Positions 20,097 to 31,001 of a DNA stretch of 64,000 nucleotides are shown here, in pieces (within the stretch, counting starts at the first letter, position 1; every line of letters starts with the position of its first letter). This stretch comes from Steinernema hermaphroditum (Eukaryota > Nematoda > Chromadorea > Rhabditida > Steinernematidae). The position numbers were made by a program, and so were the translations under genes. The stretch lies in contig CM059624.1 in NCBI GenBank assembly GCA_030435675.1, positions 1,636,769 through 1,700,768 of the forward strand, given 5' to 3'. The notes under the pieces were generated by a model. It searched no databases and was not told the origin of the DNA. It saw only the letters and a list, made by a program, of their open reading frames with translations.

Positions 20097-22891
20097 CAGA
20101 GATCGGAACGAGTCCGGGCTCGAGTCCGCGGACTCGACACCATTTTAAGGGTCGAGTCCGGACTCGGACTCGATGGCGCTAAGAATATTGAGTCCGGACT
20201 CGGGACTCGAGTCCAAATCGAATCCGGACTCAAGTCTCAATCGAGTCCTACCACAGACAGCCTTACAGTAGATTTTTAAAAAACACTACCGTATAAATTC
20301 GTATCATTTTTGACCCCACTTTTTTCATCGCTGTTCTCTGTTTTTCCGATGTAATCAGCTTGCATATAAGTCGCGATGTGTCGATTTTCGTTGCTCTACT
20401 TATTTATATGATGCTGTATTTTAGGCGGGCTATGCAAGCTGATTCCGAACTCGTGTCGAGCACCGGTTGTGATGACGAGCGAAACTCTTCGTCCGCCAAT
20501 TCGAATACGACCGCCCCGGTTTCTCCGTCCATTGGCGGTGAGAAGCGAAGAGACCCGCGAACTCAGTTTCTCTGGAGTTATTTTGAAGAAACTCAGAAAG
20601 GTGTAAAGTGCAAGTAAGTTTTGCTGTTTCACAAACACATACAGACAAACTTATAGCACGTGCTCCGTGGAATTGTCGGGACGAGTGGCCACATCTATGA
20701 GGAAGCATTTGAGGACATCCCACCAAACTCTCCATGATGATGTCGTTGCCGCTGACTCTGCGAAAAAGTTGGAATTGGCGAAGACGAAGCCTAAGAAACA
20801 GGAACCGATCGTGGGACAGCCATACATCAAAAGATTCTGCGTTGATCGTAACGCACTCAGTTTGGAACGCCTGGTTGATTTGTTTTCACAAACAACTATG
20901 TCTACAAATCTTGTGGAATCTTCGCAATTCAGAGCTTTCGCGGAGTCGCTATCCAGTGCATTCAAGATGCCGTGCGTTAAGACAGTTCAAACCGAAATTA
21001 AAAAAGATACATGGATGGTCGGCTGGCTTTGAAGAAGCGCTTGTTAACAGCAAAAGGAGTTTCGCTGACCACCGATTTGTGGACGAACAAGGGTTTCACA
21101 AAGTCTTTCATCGCTGTAACAGGTCATTTTATCGACGAAGATTCTGCAAAGCTGAAGGCGATTCTTCTGGATATCATGCCCATAAAGGGTCGTCATTATT
21201 CGGAAGTCGTTCGAGAGGCCGTAGAAACGTAGGTGGTGCCCTCCATTTATTCAATTCACTGGTATTTCAGGGTTCTCGCGGATTACGAGTTGACTCTGGA
21301 GAAGATAACGGCGGTGGTAACGGATAACGGTGCCAACATGGTCAAAGCGTTTTCTGATGAAGACGAGTATCAGTTGATTCAGACGGATACTATTACAGAC
21401 GGCTTCGATAATTACGCTGATCATACCGTGAACATCTTCGAAGACGAAATTCGCCAGGAAACGTTTTTCGACGATGAAGATGAAGAATACAACGTCATTA
21501 TCATCCCGAAGAGAATATCTTGTGTCATCCATAGTAAGCAGCTCGTTCTTAAAAAAGTGGTGACAGGAGTGCTCGATGCAAATGGCCGCGTTCAAGCAAT
21601 TCTGAAGTTTGTCAGTAGTTTTCGATCGAGATCCAATTGCGTTCAAGAATTACTGAGAAGGACCAACCTTACGCTCATCTTGCCTTGTCCAACGAGGTAT
21701 GAAGATTAGTATGATCTAGAATCTACGGTGGAATTTTGCAGATGGAACTACATCTGTCATGTTTTTCGCCGCCTCGTAGAAGTATGGGATATTATGATAG
21801 ATGTGTGCCACTATCTAAACCAAGAACCCCTGACGGTGCACGACCTGCACTTTATCGAAAAAGTTCTCAAGCTGATGTCTCCTTTCGAAGACTTTACTAG
21901 GAAGATGGAGCAAGAGTCCGAGGTTACGATCAGTCATGTTTTTCCCTTCATAAAAACACAGCTACTGGAGCTCGAGGTAACACACATTTAAACCATATGA
22001 ACAGTAATGCATCTCCCTAGCATTTCAGCAAGTATCAAAAGGAGACGCTGACAGGGCTCGTTCCAGAGAATTAAGAACAAGATTCAAGTTCGGCACTCAT
22101 GAATTCGACGAACGATACCCGATCACCGCCTATCTGGATCCAGGTTACGATTTCGCTCTGACTGCTCATGAAGAATCGGAAGTGGAACGGATGATCATTA
22201 CTGTCTCCCGAAGTGCTTCTTCAGCTGATATTGAAGAGATCGAAATCGTTCACGACCCCCCGACGCCCTCGCAAGACAGAAACAACGTCCCATCCTTCTG
22301 TCGCAGTCTCTTTGAAGCTTCTATCAACCAGCGCCAGGCTCCCATCGAGGCAGCTTCAAATGAGGACGCTCTCCGAAGAGAACTGCAACTCTATCGTAAG
22401 GAGCGATCCCAGTTTGTTGGTCAATCTCCACTTGAGTACTGGACATCTCAAGATCAGGTAGAGTCGATCACGAATACACAAAAAGAAAGTGCGATTTCAG
22501 GCAATTAAGCTCCCGAAGCTAAGCGAACTCGCTCTAAAGTACCTCTCCGTCCCAGCGAGCAGCTCACCATCGGAAAGGACCTTTTCGCTGGCTAACTTAC
22601 TTTCGTCCGGACGCCGCAACAGAGCCTCTGAAGAAACTATTAGGATTCGGACATTCTTAACCATGAACGCTAAGTTCCTATCTGATTGTTGAAATGTTCT
22701 TTAACATGTTGTTGTCTTCGTTTAAAATGTAAAGTTCAAACTGTGTTCCGGACTCGTTTAGGACTCGGACTCGATCGAGTCCGGTGAATTTTTTCGAGTC
22801 CGGACTCGGACTCGGACTCGATCGCCGAGAAAAATCGAGTCCGGACTCGGACTCGGACTCGATGACTTTTACGGCCGAATTCCGATCTCTG
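20097..22891 (+). mobile_element. hAT transposon (2.8 kb) with perfect 8-bp target duplication
   Basis: Ends are CAGAGATCGGAA and its inverse TTCCGATCTCTG. CTCAGGAC occurs at both 20089-20096 and 22892-22899, an exact 8-bp duplication. Subterminal regions carry many copies of GAGTCCGGACTCG-type motifs in both orientations, probably transposase-binding clusters. The element lies inside the Tc5-like transposase gene and carries a near-complete transposase gene. Confidence 0.92.
20432..22692 (+). CDS. hAT transposase with BED finger, one frameshift
   Basis: Exons 20432-20613, 20657-21228, 21271-21696, 21742-21976, 22029-22457 and 22501-22692, all with GT-AG introns of 43-52 bp. Domains in order: acidic N-terminus; BED zinc finger (CNTCSVE...HLRTSH); RNase-H-fold core with SLTTDLWT (first Asp), VVTDNGANMVKAF (second Asp) and the CVIH box; then a C-terminal hATC dimerisation domain (YLSVPASSSPSERTFSL). 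Exon lengths total 2036 nt, one short of a multiple of three. The break falls near 21000-21010, at a six-A run before GATACATGG. The rest is free of stops, so the copy is young, or the run is a sequencing error. Otherwise about 678 aa, normal for the family. Confidence 0.88.
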
Positions 22892-23910
22892 CTCAGGACA
22901 GTGACAGTAGTAACGATGATGAGAGCAGCGGTGAGGATTTTGCAGAGATCGAAGAAACTAAACGCAAACTTACGGCGTTCAAGTACTCTCGAACTCAAAT
23001 GGAAAGAATAGTGAGGGATTACGATGAAAACGGGCTGTCCTTCGCCAAGATTCAACACCAGTATAAAATGGTAAAGTCTAGAGCAGACCTTGCGAGGTAA
23101 GAGAAAAATCGCATAGTATGGGTTTTAATTCCCTGTTTGAAGAATGCGCAAGTATGTAAACCATTCTGGGCGACTCGAAGAAGCCGAGATAAAGGACGAT
23201 CTCTTGATAGCGTTTCAAGATTGGGTGAGGAAAGTGTACCATATCAATGACCGTGATTTACACCTGTAAGCGCTAGACATCGCGCGGCGTAAGAACCATG
23301 CCAATTTCAAGGTTTGCCACCTTACACCTTTTGTGACTTTGATGATTTTGCAGGCTAGCACAACTTTTATCGCGGGATTCAAGAAGCGAAACAACATCGT
23401 GAGCCGAAAGGTTACCCATTCGTCTACAACAAAACAATTCGTCGATGTGGAGCATCAAAAGACCATTTACCAAGAGTTCCGTGATGACATGAAGTTATTA
23501 ATCTCCAGCCATCCGAGCAAAAACAAGGTAAACCTTGTTTCAAGAGAAAGTGTAACGTGGGTTGGATTGTAGATCTTTAATTCCGACCAGACCGGATTGA
23601 AGCTTGAACTACGTGCTGGTCGAACTCTGGCGATCAAAGGTTCCAAGCACATCAGAGTTTGTTTCAATTTTCCTGATGTCGATTCATTGTGTCATTGTGG
23701 GCGTCCTGTTGTTTTCAAATGCGCTCATTGTTCCGAACTATTTTGTATCGACCACACTATTGTTCTTTCGACTCACATATGCAATGTTGTTCAGCTTTAA
23801 TGTTTCCGGTATACGGTGTAATTAAAAAGTGTTTGTGAAATAGTTGATCAGAAGTTCGTAATTTTCGGTTCGGTTGAAGTTCGGTTCTAAAGGAATTGAT
23901 CTTTTTTCCT

Positions 23911-24265
23911 TTATTCGGATAGGTAGACCGTGGCAATAATGATCAGAGTAACGCACAAAACATATAAGAGAGGTTGATTGAAGATAAGTAAAAAAGTCGA
24001 GACCCTCAGGGGTTCGAACCCGACCACTCAAAACATAGGCGTCCAAGAGCACTACCACTCGACATCGACACACCCGCTACCATGGGCATTGCAGTCGTAC
24101 TAGTACCGACTGCTGTGAATTTTTGCAACTTCGTGGCCATGTTTTGGGTACATGCCTTAATTGAGGGCCGCGGAGTTTATGTGCGTTCGACTCCCCAGCC
24201 CTCCCTCTATCCGTCCCACCACACCGCAGCCCGATCGGCGCGTATCACTTCGAGTAGTTCCCTTG
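23911..24265 (-). repeat. Right terminal inverted repeat with a tRNA-like core
   Basis: Inverted copy of 19150-19505 with scattered substitutions. The tRNA-like core reads on the minus strand at 23996-24069. Reading outward the end is GTTCCCTTG followed by TAA. Confidence 0.8.
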
Positions 24266-24552
24266 TAAGTGGTTCAGCGTATGACATTTACTGTACTACC
24301 TCGGTCTTGCAGCGAACACCCTGTTTGTACTAACAAGGGAAGTGTCAAACATAACCCCCGCCGATTTCGCTGAAATTTGGTGCACTGATAGATCTTGGGG
24401 AGAGTAGTAACCGCGCAAAAAAATCAGCTGCCCATACCAGGTAGATTTCGAGAAAAATGTACTTTTAAATTTGCTATTGTGGTTATGTTGTTCTAATGCA
24501 GGCGTATTGCGAACGTGCAGGTGGACGAGGGGTAACACTTCAGAACCACGTG

Positions 24553-25493
24553 CAGAGATGGAATCGAACGGATCGGATCGGATCGGCTAGCCGTTCAGCC
24601 GATCCGTGAGCCGGTTGACGGATGGCAATCCGTCAGCCGTCAGCCGTCAACCGGTTGACGGCTCACGGATGAGCCGATCCGATCCGTCATCCGTTCAACG
24701 GCTCAGTCGATCCGCCAGCCGATCCGTCAGCCGTTCAACGGCTCAGCCGATCCGTCAACCGATCCGTCAGCCGTCAGCCGACTGACGGATGATACGGCTC
24801 AGCCGTCAGCCGATCCGTCAGCCGTTCCAACCGGTTGACCAGCCGACTCAGCCGACGGCTCAGCCGTTGCGCCGATCGCCTGCCGGCATATATACCCCAG
24901 GCAGTCCCAACCGTCTCTTTGCGTCGGTACAGACCGGGCAGACGAATAGAGAAGTGACACGTGTGTGCAAACTCGCTGACCCCGTCTTTGGTCAACCGTC
25001 TCTGCGAAACGGTAGGAGTGAAACAGACGAACAGAGAAAAAGGTGCATGCCAGTTTGCACACACGTGTCACTTCTCTATTCGTCTGCCCGGTCTGTACCG
25101 ACGCAAAGAAACGGTTGGAACTGCCTGGGGTATATATGCCGGCAGGCGATCGGCGCAACGGCTGAGCCGTCGGCTGAGTCGGCTGGTCAACCGGTTGGAA
25201 CGGCTGACGGATCGGCTGACGGCTGAGCCGTATCATCCGTCAGTCGGCTGACGGCTGACGGATCGGTTGACGGATCGGCTGAGCCGTTGAACGGCTGACG
25301 GATCGGCTGGCGGGTCGACTGAGCCGTTGAACGGATGACGGATCGGATCGGCTCATCCGTGAGCCGTCAACCGGTTGACGGCTGACGGCTGACGGATTGC
25401 CATCCGTCAACCGGCTCACGGATCGGCTGAGTCGGCTGGTCAGCCGGTTGGAACGGCTGCCGGCTGATACGGCTCAGCCGTATCCCATCTCTG
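24553..25493. mobile_element. Palindromic (foldback) hAT-type element, 941 bp
   Basis: Starts CAGAGATGG and ends CCATCTCTG. ACCACGTG is present at both 24545-24552 and 25494-25501, an exact 8-bp target duplication. The whole interior is one inverted repeat, centred near 25013, with arms of about 430-460 bp. The outer arm is built of short units such as GATCGGCTGACGG and CAACCGGTTGACGG. The inner arm has a TATATA next to GCCGGCA. The two near-identical 145-codon frames on opposite strands arise only from the palindrome. I call no gene. Confidence 0.9.
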
Positions 25494-25841
25494 ACCACGT
25501 GTTTTGGTTCCGGGTTCGAATCCCAGTGGAAAAGTTCCTTTTATCTTTCCTTTCCTTGTTTCTCTGGGTGTAAATTTTACGTTTTCACAGTTCTCCCGAT
25601 TCGAAAATGCGTTATTCTTGAAATGCAAAATCTTCTTAAAATGCAAGGATTACAGATGACCAAATCTCAACACTGAAATCCACAGCGCTACAGAAAGTGA
25701 CCAAACATGAAGGCATTGTGTCCTAAGCACGTTCTCAAAATATTAGCGGCCGTCGGTTACACTGGGACTAAAACTGACATCAAGATGATCAACTTTACGT
25801 AAAAACGTATAATAGTACGACAACGACGGCGATTCGGCCGT

Positions 25842-25915
25842 GTCTCAATAGTTCAGTGGTAACAGTCTTGCCTGACAGGCTGTACACCCGGGTTCGATTC
25901 CCATCAGGAGTCGTG
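25842..25915 (+). other. tRNA-like sequence, degenerate
   Basis: D-arm-like GTTCAGTGGTAAC and T-arm-like CGGGTTCGATTCCC lie about 40 nt apart around GCCTGACAGGC. The anticodon loop would have eight bases and the acceptor stem does not close, so this looks like a tRNA-derived repeat or a decayed tRNA, sitting in the spacer of the foldback element. Confidence 0.4.
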
Positions 25916-26488
25916 ATTTTTCATTCATTTTATCATTTGTATCTAACTGCCTTTTACTGCATTTCGTCGCAAAAAAAAGAGAAAATCACGAATCAATTTT
26001 TTCGTATCCATATATCATCTCTTTATGCCAACTATAAGAATCATGTTGAGACCACTTTTAGCCATCATGTTATCGACGTCCGCTAATAATTTGAGAAAGT
26101 GATCAAGACACCCAGGACATTGAGATACACCACATCTTGATGTTTGGTCGCTTTCTGTAGCGCTGTGGATTTCAGTGCTGCGATTTGGACATCTGTCATC
26201 TTTGCATTTCAAGAATAACACATTTTCGAATCGGGAGAACTGTGCTAACGTGAAATTTACACCCAGAGAAACAAGGAAAGGAAAGATAAAAGGAACTGTG
26301 TCCACTGGGATTCGAACCCGAAACCAAAATACGTGGTTCTGAAGTGTTACCCCTCGGCCACCTGTACACTCTCAACGCCCCTGCATTAGAACAACATAAC
26401 CACAATAGCAAATTTAAAAGTATTTTTCTCGAAATCTACCTGGTATGGGCAGCTGATTTTTTGCGCGGCCACGCACCAAAGCTGACTA

Positions 26489-26625
26489 CCTTTTTGGCGC
26501 TCTTTGAATTTGGCTCTCTTTTAATTTGGCGCTCTTTATTTGGCTCTCTTTTAATTTGGCGCTCTTTTTTTGGCTCTCTTTTTTTTTGGCGCTCTTTTTT
26601 TGGCTCTCTTTTTTTTTTGGCGCTC
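26489..26625. repeat. Minisatellite of TTTGGCGCTCTTT / TTTGGCTCTCTT units
   Basis: Alternating units of about 18-22 bp (TTGGCGCTCTTT with TTGGCTCTCTTT, separated by T-runs or AATT) occur in about four to five pairs. It abuts the broken right end of the foldback element. Confidence 0.7.
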
Positions 26626-26739
26626 CTGACGGCACACCGGAATACACTGCACTTCGAGCCATTGAACACAAATTCAAAGTCGAAAAAACGTCAGCGCAGC
26701 GGCTGTGCGGACACTCAACACGGAGGATGGAATCGAGGC

Positions 26740-26936
26740 AAGACCCGGCGAAAACCCGAAACCGAACCCGAACCCGAAACCGAAAGTTTCGGGTACCCGA
26801 ACCCGAAACCGAACCCGAAACCGAACCCGAAACCGAACCCGAAGCGTTCGGGTACCCGACCCGAAAAACCGAAACCGACACCCAAACCCGACCCGAAAAC
26901 CCGAAAAACCCGACTCGAAAACCTGACAACTCTGGT
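26740..26936. repeat. CCCGAAACCGAA-type hAT-end repeat
   Basis: Dense CCGAACCCGAAACC and TCGGGTACCCGA motifs end in GACAACTCTG near 26934, an end shared with the 184-bp element at 28796. No matching left end was found, so it is a partial copy. Confidence 0.55.
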
Positions 26937-27228
26937 CACTACCAAACGGCCACGCGGGACTTGGATAATTTACCTCAAACTTGGGTAATTAAACCTTTAT
27001 ATAAACAAACACGTTAACAACACGATAACAAATAACAAGGATGATAAGTAGCAACAATAGCCTAAACGGCTCAATCGCAGCGGCGCGCAGCCCACCCGCT
27101 ACGGTCGTCTGCAAGGATCGCGGCGGGACCCAATCATTCGACTAACTAGATATATCAGATGTTCGTACATAACGCCCCTTCATGTCGATTTGGAATCGCT
27201 CTCGGCGATACAGACAAAGATGTTAAGC

Positions 27229-30200
27229 CTTGTTCATTCTCCCTCCGACGCGACGCGACGCGATCACCGCCGACGGGGTGTTCATTCTCCCTCCGACGCG
27301 ACGCGACGCGACGTGAGCCGACGTCGGCCGACGTCGCGTCGCGTCGGAGGGAGAATGAACACGTCGCGTCGGCCGACGCGATTTTGCCTTATGGCCCAAA
27401 ATATCAAATCGACCACTTGTTGTCGGCCGACGCCTTTTGCGAGGTCTCCATTTTTTCTGATTCTTTCGATGTCTACGGGTTTACCAAGATGCACAAACAC
27501 CTATTTTCAACCCGAAGCGAATTTTGAGCCTGGCGACGGTGGTCATCGGTGAGGTTATGACCATGTCTAGGGAATGTCGTATGTTCAAATGGATTTGGTC
27601 CCTGTTTTGTCATGGTTTCAATTGCGACTTGCTCTAGGAAGGTTCGCAGGCTCGGTCGGGCCAAAATTTGGAAATGTCGTATGTTCGTACCAATTGGAGG
27701 AGACCTTGGAATGTTCATTTTAGAACTTTTTAGAGATGCGACTAAAGTTTCGTAAATGTCGTAGGTTCGACCCACTGACAAGAGGTCATAATTTGGAAAA
27801 TTCGCATGTTCGGCAAAGCTGGGAATCACCACAATAGGATGATTTATACCAATTTTATCGATCATCGGCGGGCTACACCTGGTCCCACCACGAAAACCCA
27901 AACACTTTGCAGTTGTACACTGTCAAACCTTCTTGAGTGGGCTGAAGGAAAGAGTGGTTACACCTTGTAACTGTATCATTTACGTCGCCAGCAGGCTGCG
28001 AACGACGCTAGATCGTCATTATAGGGACCCGGTCATGGATAAAGAAAGTTTTTTAAAACTTCTGAAAATTTGTGTGCCCTTGTTTTCGGGGTCGTCTACC
28101 TCGCAACGGTCGCAACCTGATTATGGGAAAGTTCCGCGGATGGGTAAATTCCGCGGACTTTCAAAATATTCGTTCGGTTATTATAGCTCATGTTAGCCTT
28201 AATTTCTTGCCGAAATTTTGTAGGATGCATCAGGTTATATCCACTGTGGGATATCCAAATGAATACAGAACTCCATAATTTGGAATCTAGGTCAGAAGTA
28301 CTAGGATATCAGCGAAGCTGTTAAGACAACAGGGCTCGCCCTTCAGGCTCGCGTTAAATCAACAGACATAGTCCTAAGCCGGAGCCTAAGCCAAGCCTAA
28401 ATGTTAGGCCCGTTCCAGAAAATGAATACAGAGCTCGCCTGCGGCTCGCTCGCAGCCAAAATTTGTAGACATGGTCCTACGTTCGCTTTGAGCTAGTTTG
28501 GAATCTACCGAGTCCGCGGAATTTTCCACCCGCGGAATTTTCCCGATACCTCGCAACCTCTAAAAGAAGGGAATCAAAGGTTTTCGGAACAAATGGCGAA
28601 CTCTCCCTTGCTCTGGAAGGCAAAGTTTGCACGACGTTTTTTTGTCTATTTTTGACTGTTTCTTGGAAAAAAACTGACGTCACTACCGTGCTTAACGACC
28701 TCAAAAACAAGGGTACACAAATTTTCAGAAGTTTAAAAAAAGTTTTTTATCCATGACCGGGTCCCTTTAAATGCAGCATGAAGAGCATAAACAGCCAGAG
28801 TTGTCCGGGTACCCGACCCGGTACCCGAGTTTTTTAAAACTTCTGCAAATTTGTGCGCCCTTGTTTTCGGGGTCGTCTACGGAAAATTCCGCGAGTGGAA
28901 AATTCCGCGGAGTGGGTAAATTCCGCGGAACCCGAAACGTTCGGGTACCCGACCCGAAAACCCGAACCCGCCAACTCTGTAAACAGCCCAGAGTAGCGAG
29001 GTCAGGCAAACTGCTGTGTAACCCCAAACTGTCTAACTGGTTCTTTTTTTGGCTTTTTTTTCTGTCTCTGGCGCCTTCAGTCCTTTGTCTATCTAAACAT
29101 CAACAAGTTTATGCATCGAATCCCGCCGCTTTCAAAGGATGGGCGCTTTCCAGAGCGCGTTTTGTTCAATCCGGGATTAAAATTGCTCACCTTATCTCTC
29201 TTTGCTTGTTGCGCCAGTGCTCCCAATATTAGAAACGATCATCGAAACAGGGTTTTCGGGTCGGGTACCCGAACGTTTCGGGTCGGGTTTTTCGGGTCGG
29301 GTACCCGGACAACTCTGGCTGTTTATGCTCTTCATGCTGCATTTAAAGGGACCCGGTCATGGATAAAAAAAGTTTTTAAAAACTTCTGAAAATGGTACTA
29401 GGACATTTGCGCCACTGACTTTTGCGCCACCGTCGAAGACACCAATACATTTTTAAAGCAACGTATAAATGTACGGTCAGTTCGATATTACTGTGCTTCA
29501 AGGTCGGGCCAGTCTTGTCAGACGCAGGCTGTGTCTCAAATTTGTGCTTCCGATTTTTGAACATTTCTGTAGCTTGTTGAAATTGCAACTGCACGCAGGA
29601 GTCATGTATGCGACTTTCTCAAACGATCTGCGCGCGACTTGCATTTCAGCAGGATATGATTAAACTTAAAAATCGCAAACAAAAATCTAAAAAAAACAGA
29701 GCCTGTGTCTCACAAGTATGGTCCGGCTTTTAGGTTTATATCCATGATTTCGAGTTTATCTTCTCGTATCAAATTCTTAATCTTGAACTTAAATATCTGG
29801 GCATATTCCTAATCCAGGCCTAGGTCTAGGACATAAGGAAAGAGGAGGACTCGATTCGCTTGTTGGAACCTCAGTGACATGCGCCTAGAAATCTGAACAC
29901 AACATGTTTGCATGCTTTACAATTTGTGTACCCCTGTTTTTGAGGTCGCTGAGCACGGTGGTGAAAGTCAGTTTTCCAAAAATCCCAGTAGTTTCCAAGA
30001 AACAGCCAAAATAGACAAAAAAAAACGTCGTGCAAACTTTGCCTTCCAGAGCAAGGGAGAGTTCGGCATTTGTTCCGAAAACCTTTGATTCCCTTCTTTT
30101 ATTCGATTCCACCACCGTGCTCAGCGACCCCGAAAACAGGGGTACACAAATTTTCAGAAGTTTTAAAAAACTTTTTTTATCCGTGACCGGGTCCCTTTAA

Positions 30201-30738
30201 TGACGATCTAGTGTCGTTCGCAGCCTGGTGGCGACGTAAATGATACAGTTACAAGGTGTAACCACTCTTCCCTCCAGCCCACTCAAGAAGGTTTGACAGT
30301 GTACAACTTCAAAGTGTTTGGGTTTTCGTGGTGGGACCAGGTGTAGCCCACCGATGATCGATAAAATTGGTATAAATCATCCTATTGCGGTGATTCCCAG
30401 CTTTACCGAACATGCGAATTTTCCAAATTATGACCTCTTGTTAGTGGGTCGGACCTACGACATTTACGAAACTTTAGTCGTATCTCTAAAAAGTTCTAAA
30501 ACGAACATTCCAAGGTCTCCTCCAATTGGTACGAACATACGATATTTCCAAATTTTGGCCCGACCGAACCTGAGAACCTTCCTAGAGCAAGTCACAATTG
30601 ACAACCGTGACAAAATAGGGACCAAATCCACTTGAACATACGACATTCCCGAGACGTCGCGTCGCATCGGAGGGAGTATGAACACCCCGTCGGCGGTGAT
30701 CGCGTCGCGTCGGAGGGAGAATGAACAAGGCTATACTT
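27229..30738. mobile_element. Long inverted-repeat element without a gene, nested with MITEs
   Basis: Left arm from 27229 (CCTTGTTCATTCTCCCTCCGA) to about 28120, right arm, inverted, about 30110-30738, with tandem GACGCGACGCG at the tips. The arms agree over several hundred bp (blocks such as TCGGTCGGGCCAAAATTTGG and ACCTGGTCCCACCACG). The interior holds a second inverted layer, about 28550-28830 against 29290-29380 and 29950-30190, and small hAT ends. No coding region is supported. A related shorter element is at 55734-56228. The right end abuts the A/T tail of the LINE. Confidence 0.7.
28796..28979. mobile_element. hAT-type MITE, 184 bp
   Basis: Starts CAGAGTTGTCCGGGTACCC, ends CGCCAACTCTG. 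TAAACAGC is found at 28788-28795 and 28980-28987, an exact 8-bp duplication. Another end of the same family facing the other way (CCGGACAACTCTG followed by GCTGTTTA) lies near 29320, within the mirrored arm. Confidence 0.85.
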
Positions 30739-31001
30739 ATTTATTTATTTATTTAAAATTATGCACGATCAATTATAATAGTCTACAATAATGATAACAG
30801 GAAACAGATTTAGAGAACGGTGCATAGAGATAGAAAAGATTCCCATTATACACAATAATAAACTAGAATGAACAACCGTCAGTGAGGCTGTAAGCGATCA
30901 TCTCGTACTAGGAACCAGGCTAGCAGTCGTCTTCGAAAGATACTCGAAGTTTTCGATTTCACAATGTCTTCTGAGAGATTATTCCAGAGAGATATGACTA
31001 A

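Larger units (their letters stand above)
19683..23800 (+). pseudogene. Tc5/pogo-like transposase, split and internally deleted
   Basis: The gene starts at ATG 19683 (MASDAKLPGAEKE) and is split at 20096 by the hAT. After the insertion the frame resumes at 22892 with DSDSSNDDESSGEDF, then a helix-turn-helix-like FKYSRTQMERIV. A CENP-B/Tc5-type DNA-binding domain follows (FKKRNNIVSRKVT, near 23370). The start of the DDE catalytic domain is NSDQTGLKLEL near 23590. The frame then jumps at about 23660 into a Cys-rich tail (CHCGRPVVFKCAHCSELFC, then HTI...HIC), which fits the Tc5 transposase C-terminal domain. Most of the catalytic core is missing. An in-frame TAA lies near 23268. The copy cannot be active. 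Confidence 0.75.
19150..24265. mobile_element. Tc5-like DNA transposon with long TIRs, interrupted by a hAT
   Basis: Both ends begin CAAGGGAACTACTCGAAG reading inward, the CAAGGGAA start known from Tc5-type ends. Inverted repeats are 19150-19505 and 23911-24265, about 355 bp with few differences. The flanks are TCA on the left and TAA on the right, near the T-N-A target expected for Tc4/Tc5 but not identical. Between them lies a decayed Tc5/pogo-type transposase gene, itself split by the hAT element 20097-22891. Confidence 0.8.
24334..26470. mobile_element. Foldback element with CAAGGGAA end and tRNA-like arms
   Basis: The left arm is 24334-24552 continuing at 25502-25795. The right arm, inverted, is about 26030-26465. 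The left end is CAAGGGAAGTG preceded by TAA, as in Tc5-type elements. The right end is lost: similarity stops about 26475 where a TTTGGC-rich minisatellite begins. Each arm holds a tRNA-like core (TGGCCGAGGGGTAACA and GGTTCGAATCCC; right arm minus strand about 26298-26372). In the left arm this core is split by the palindrome 24553-25493. No transposase is encoded. Confidence 0.7.

Noticed and set aside
24789..25236. Two near-identical 145-codon frames on opposite strands
   Set aside because: They are mirror images produced by the hAT palindrome, have no recognisable domain and would not be conserved as protein.
24601..25480. CRISPR array because of short repeats
   Set aside because: Repeats are variable, inverted and without unique spacers; the genome is eukaryotic.
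26486..26945. Several Arg/Pro/Glu-rich frames on both strands
   Set aside because: They are translations of the TTTGGC minisatellite and the CCGAAACC repeat.
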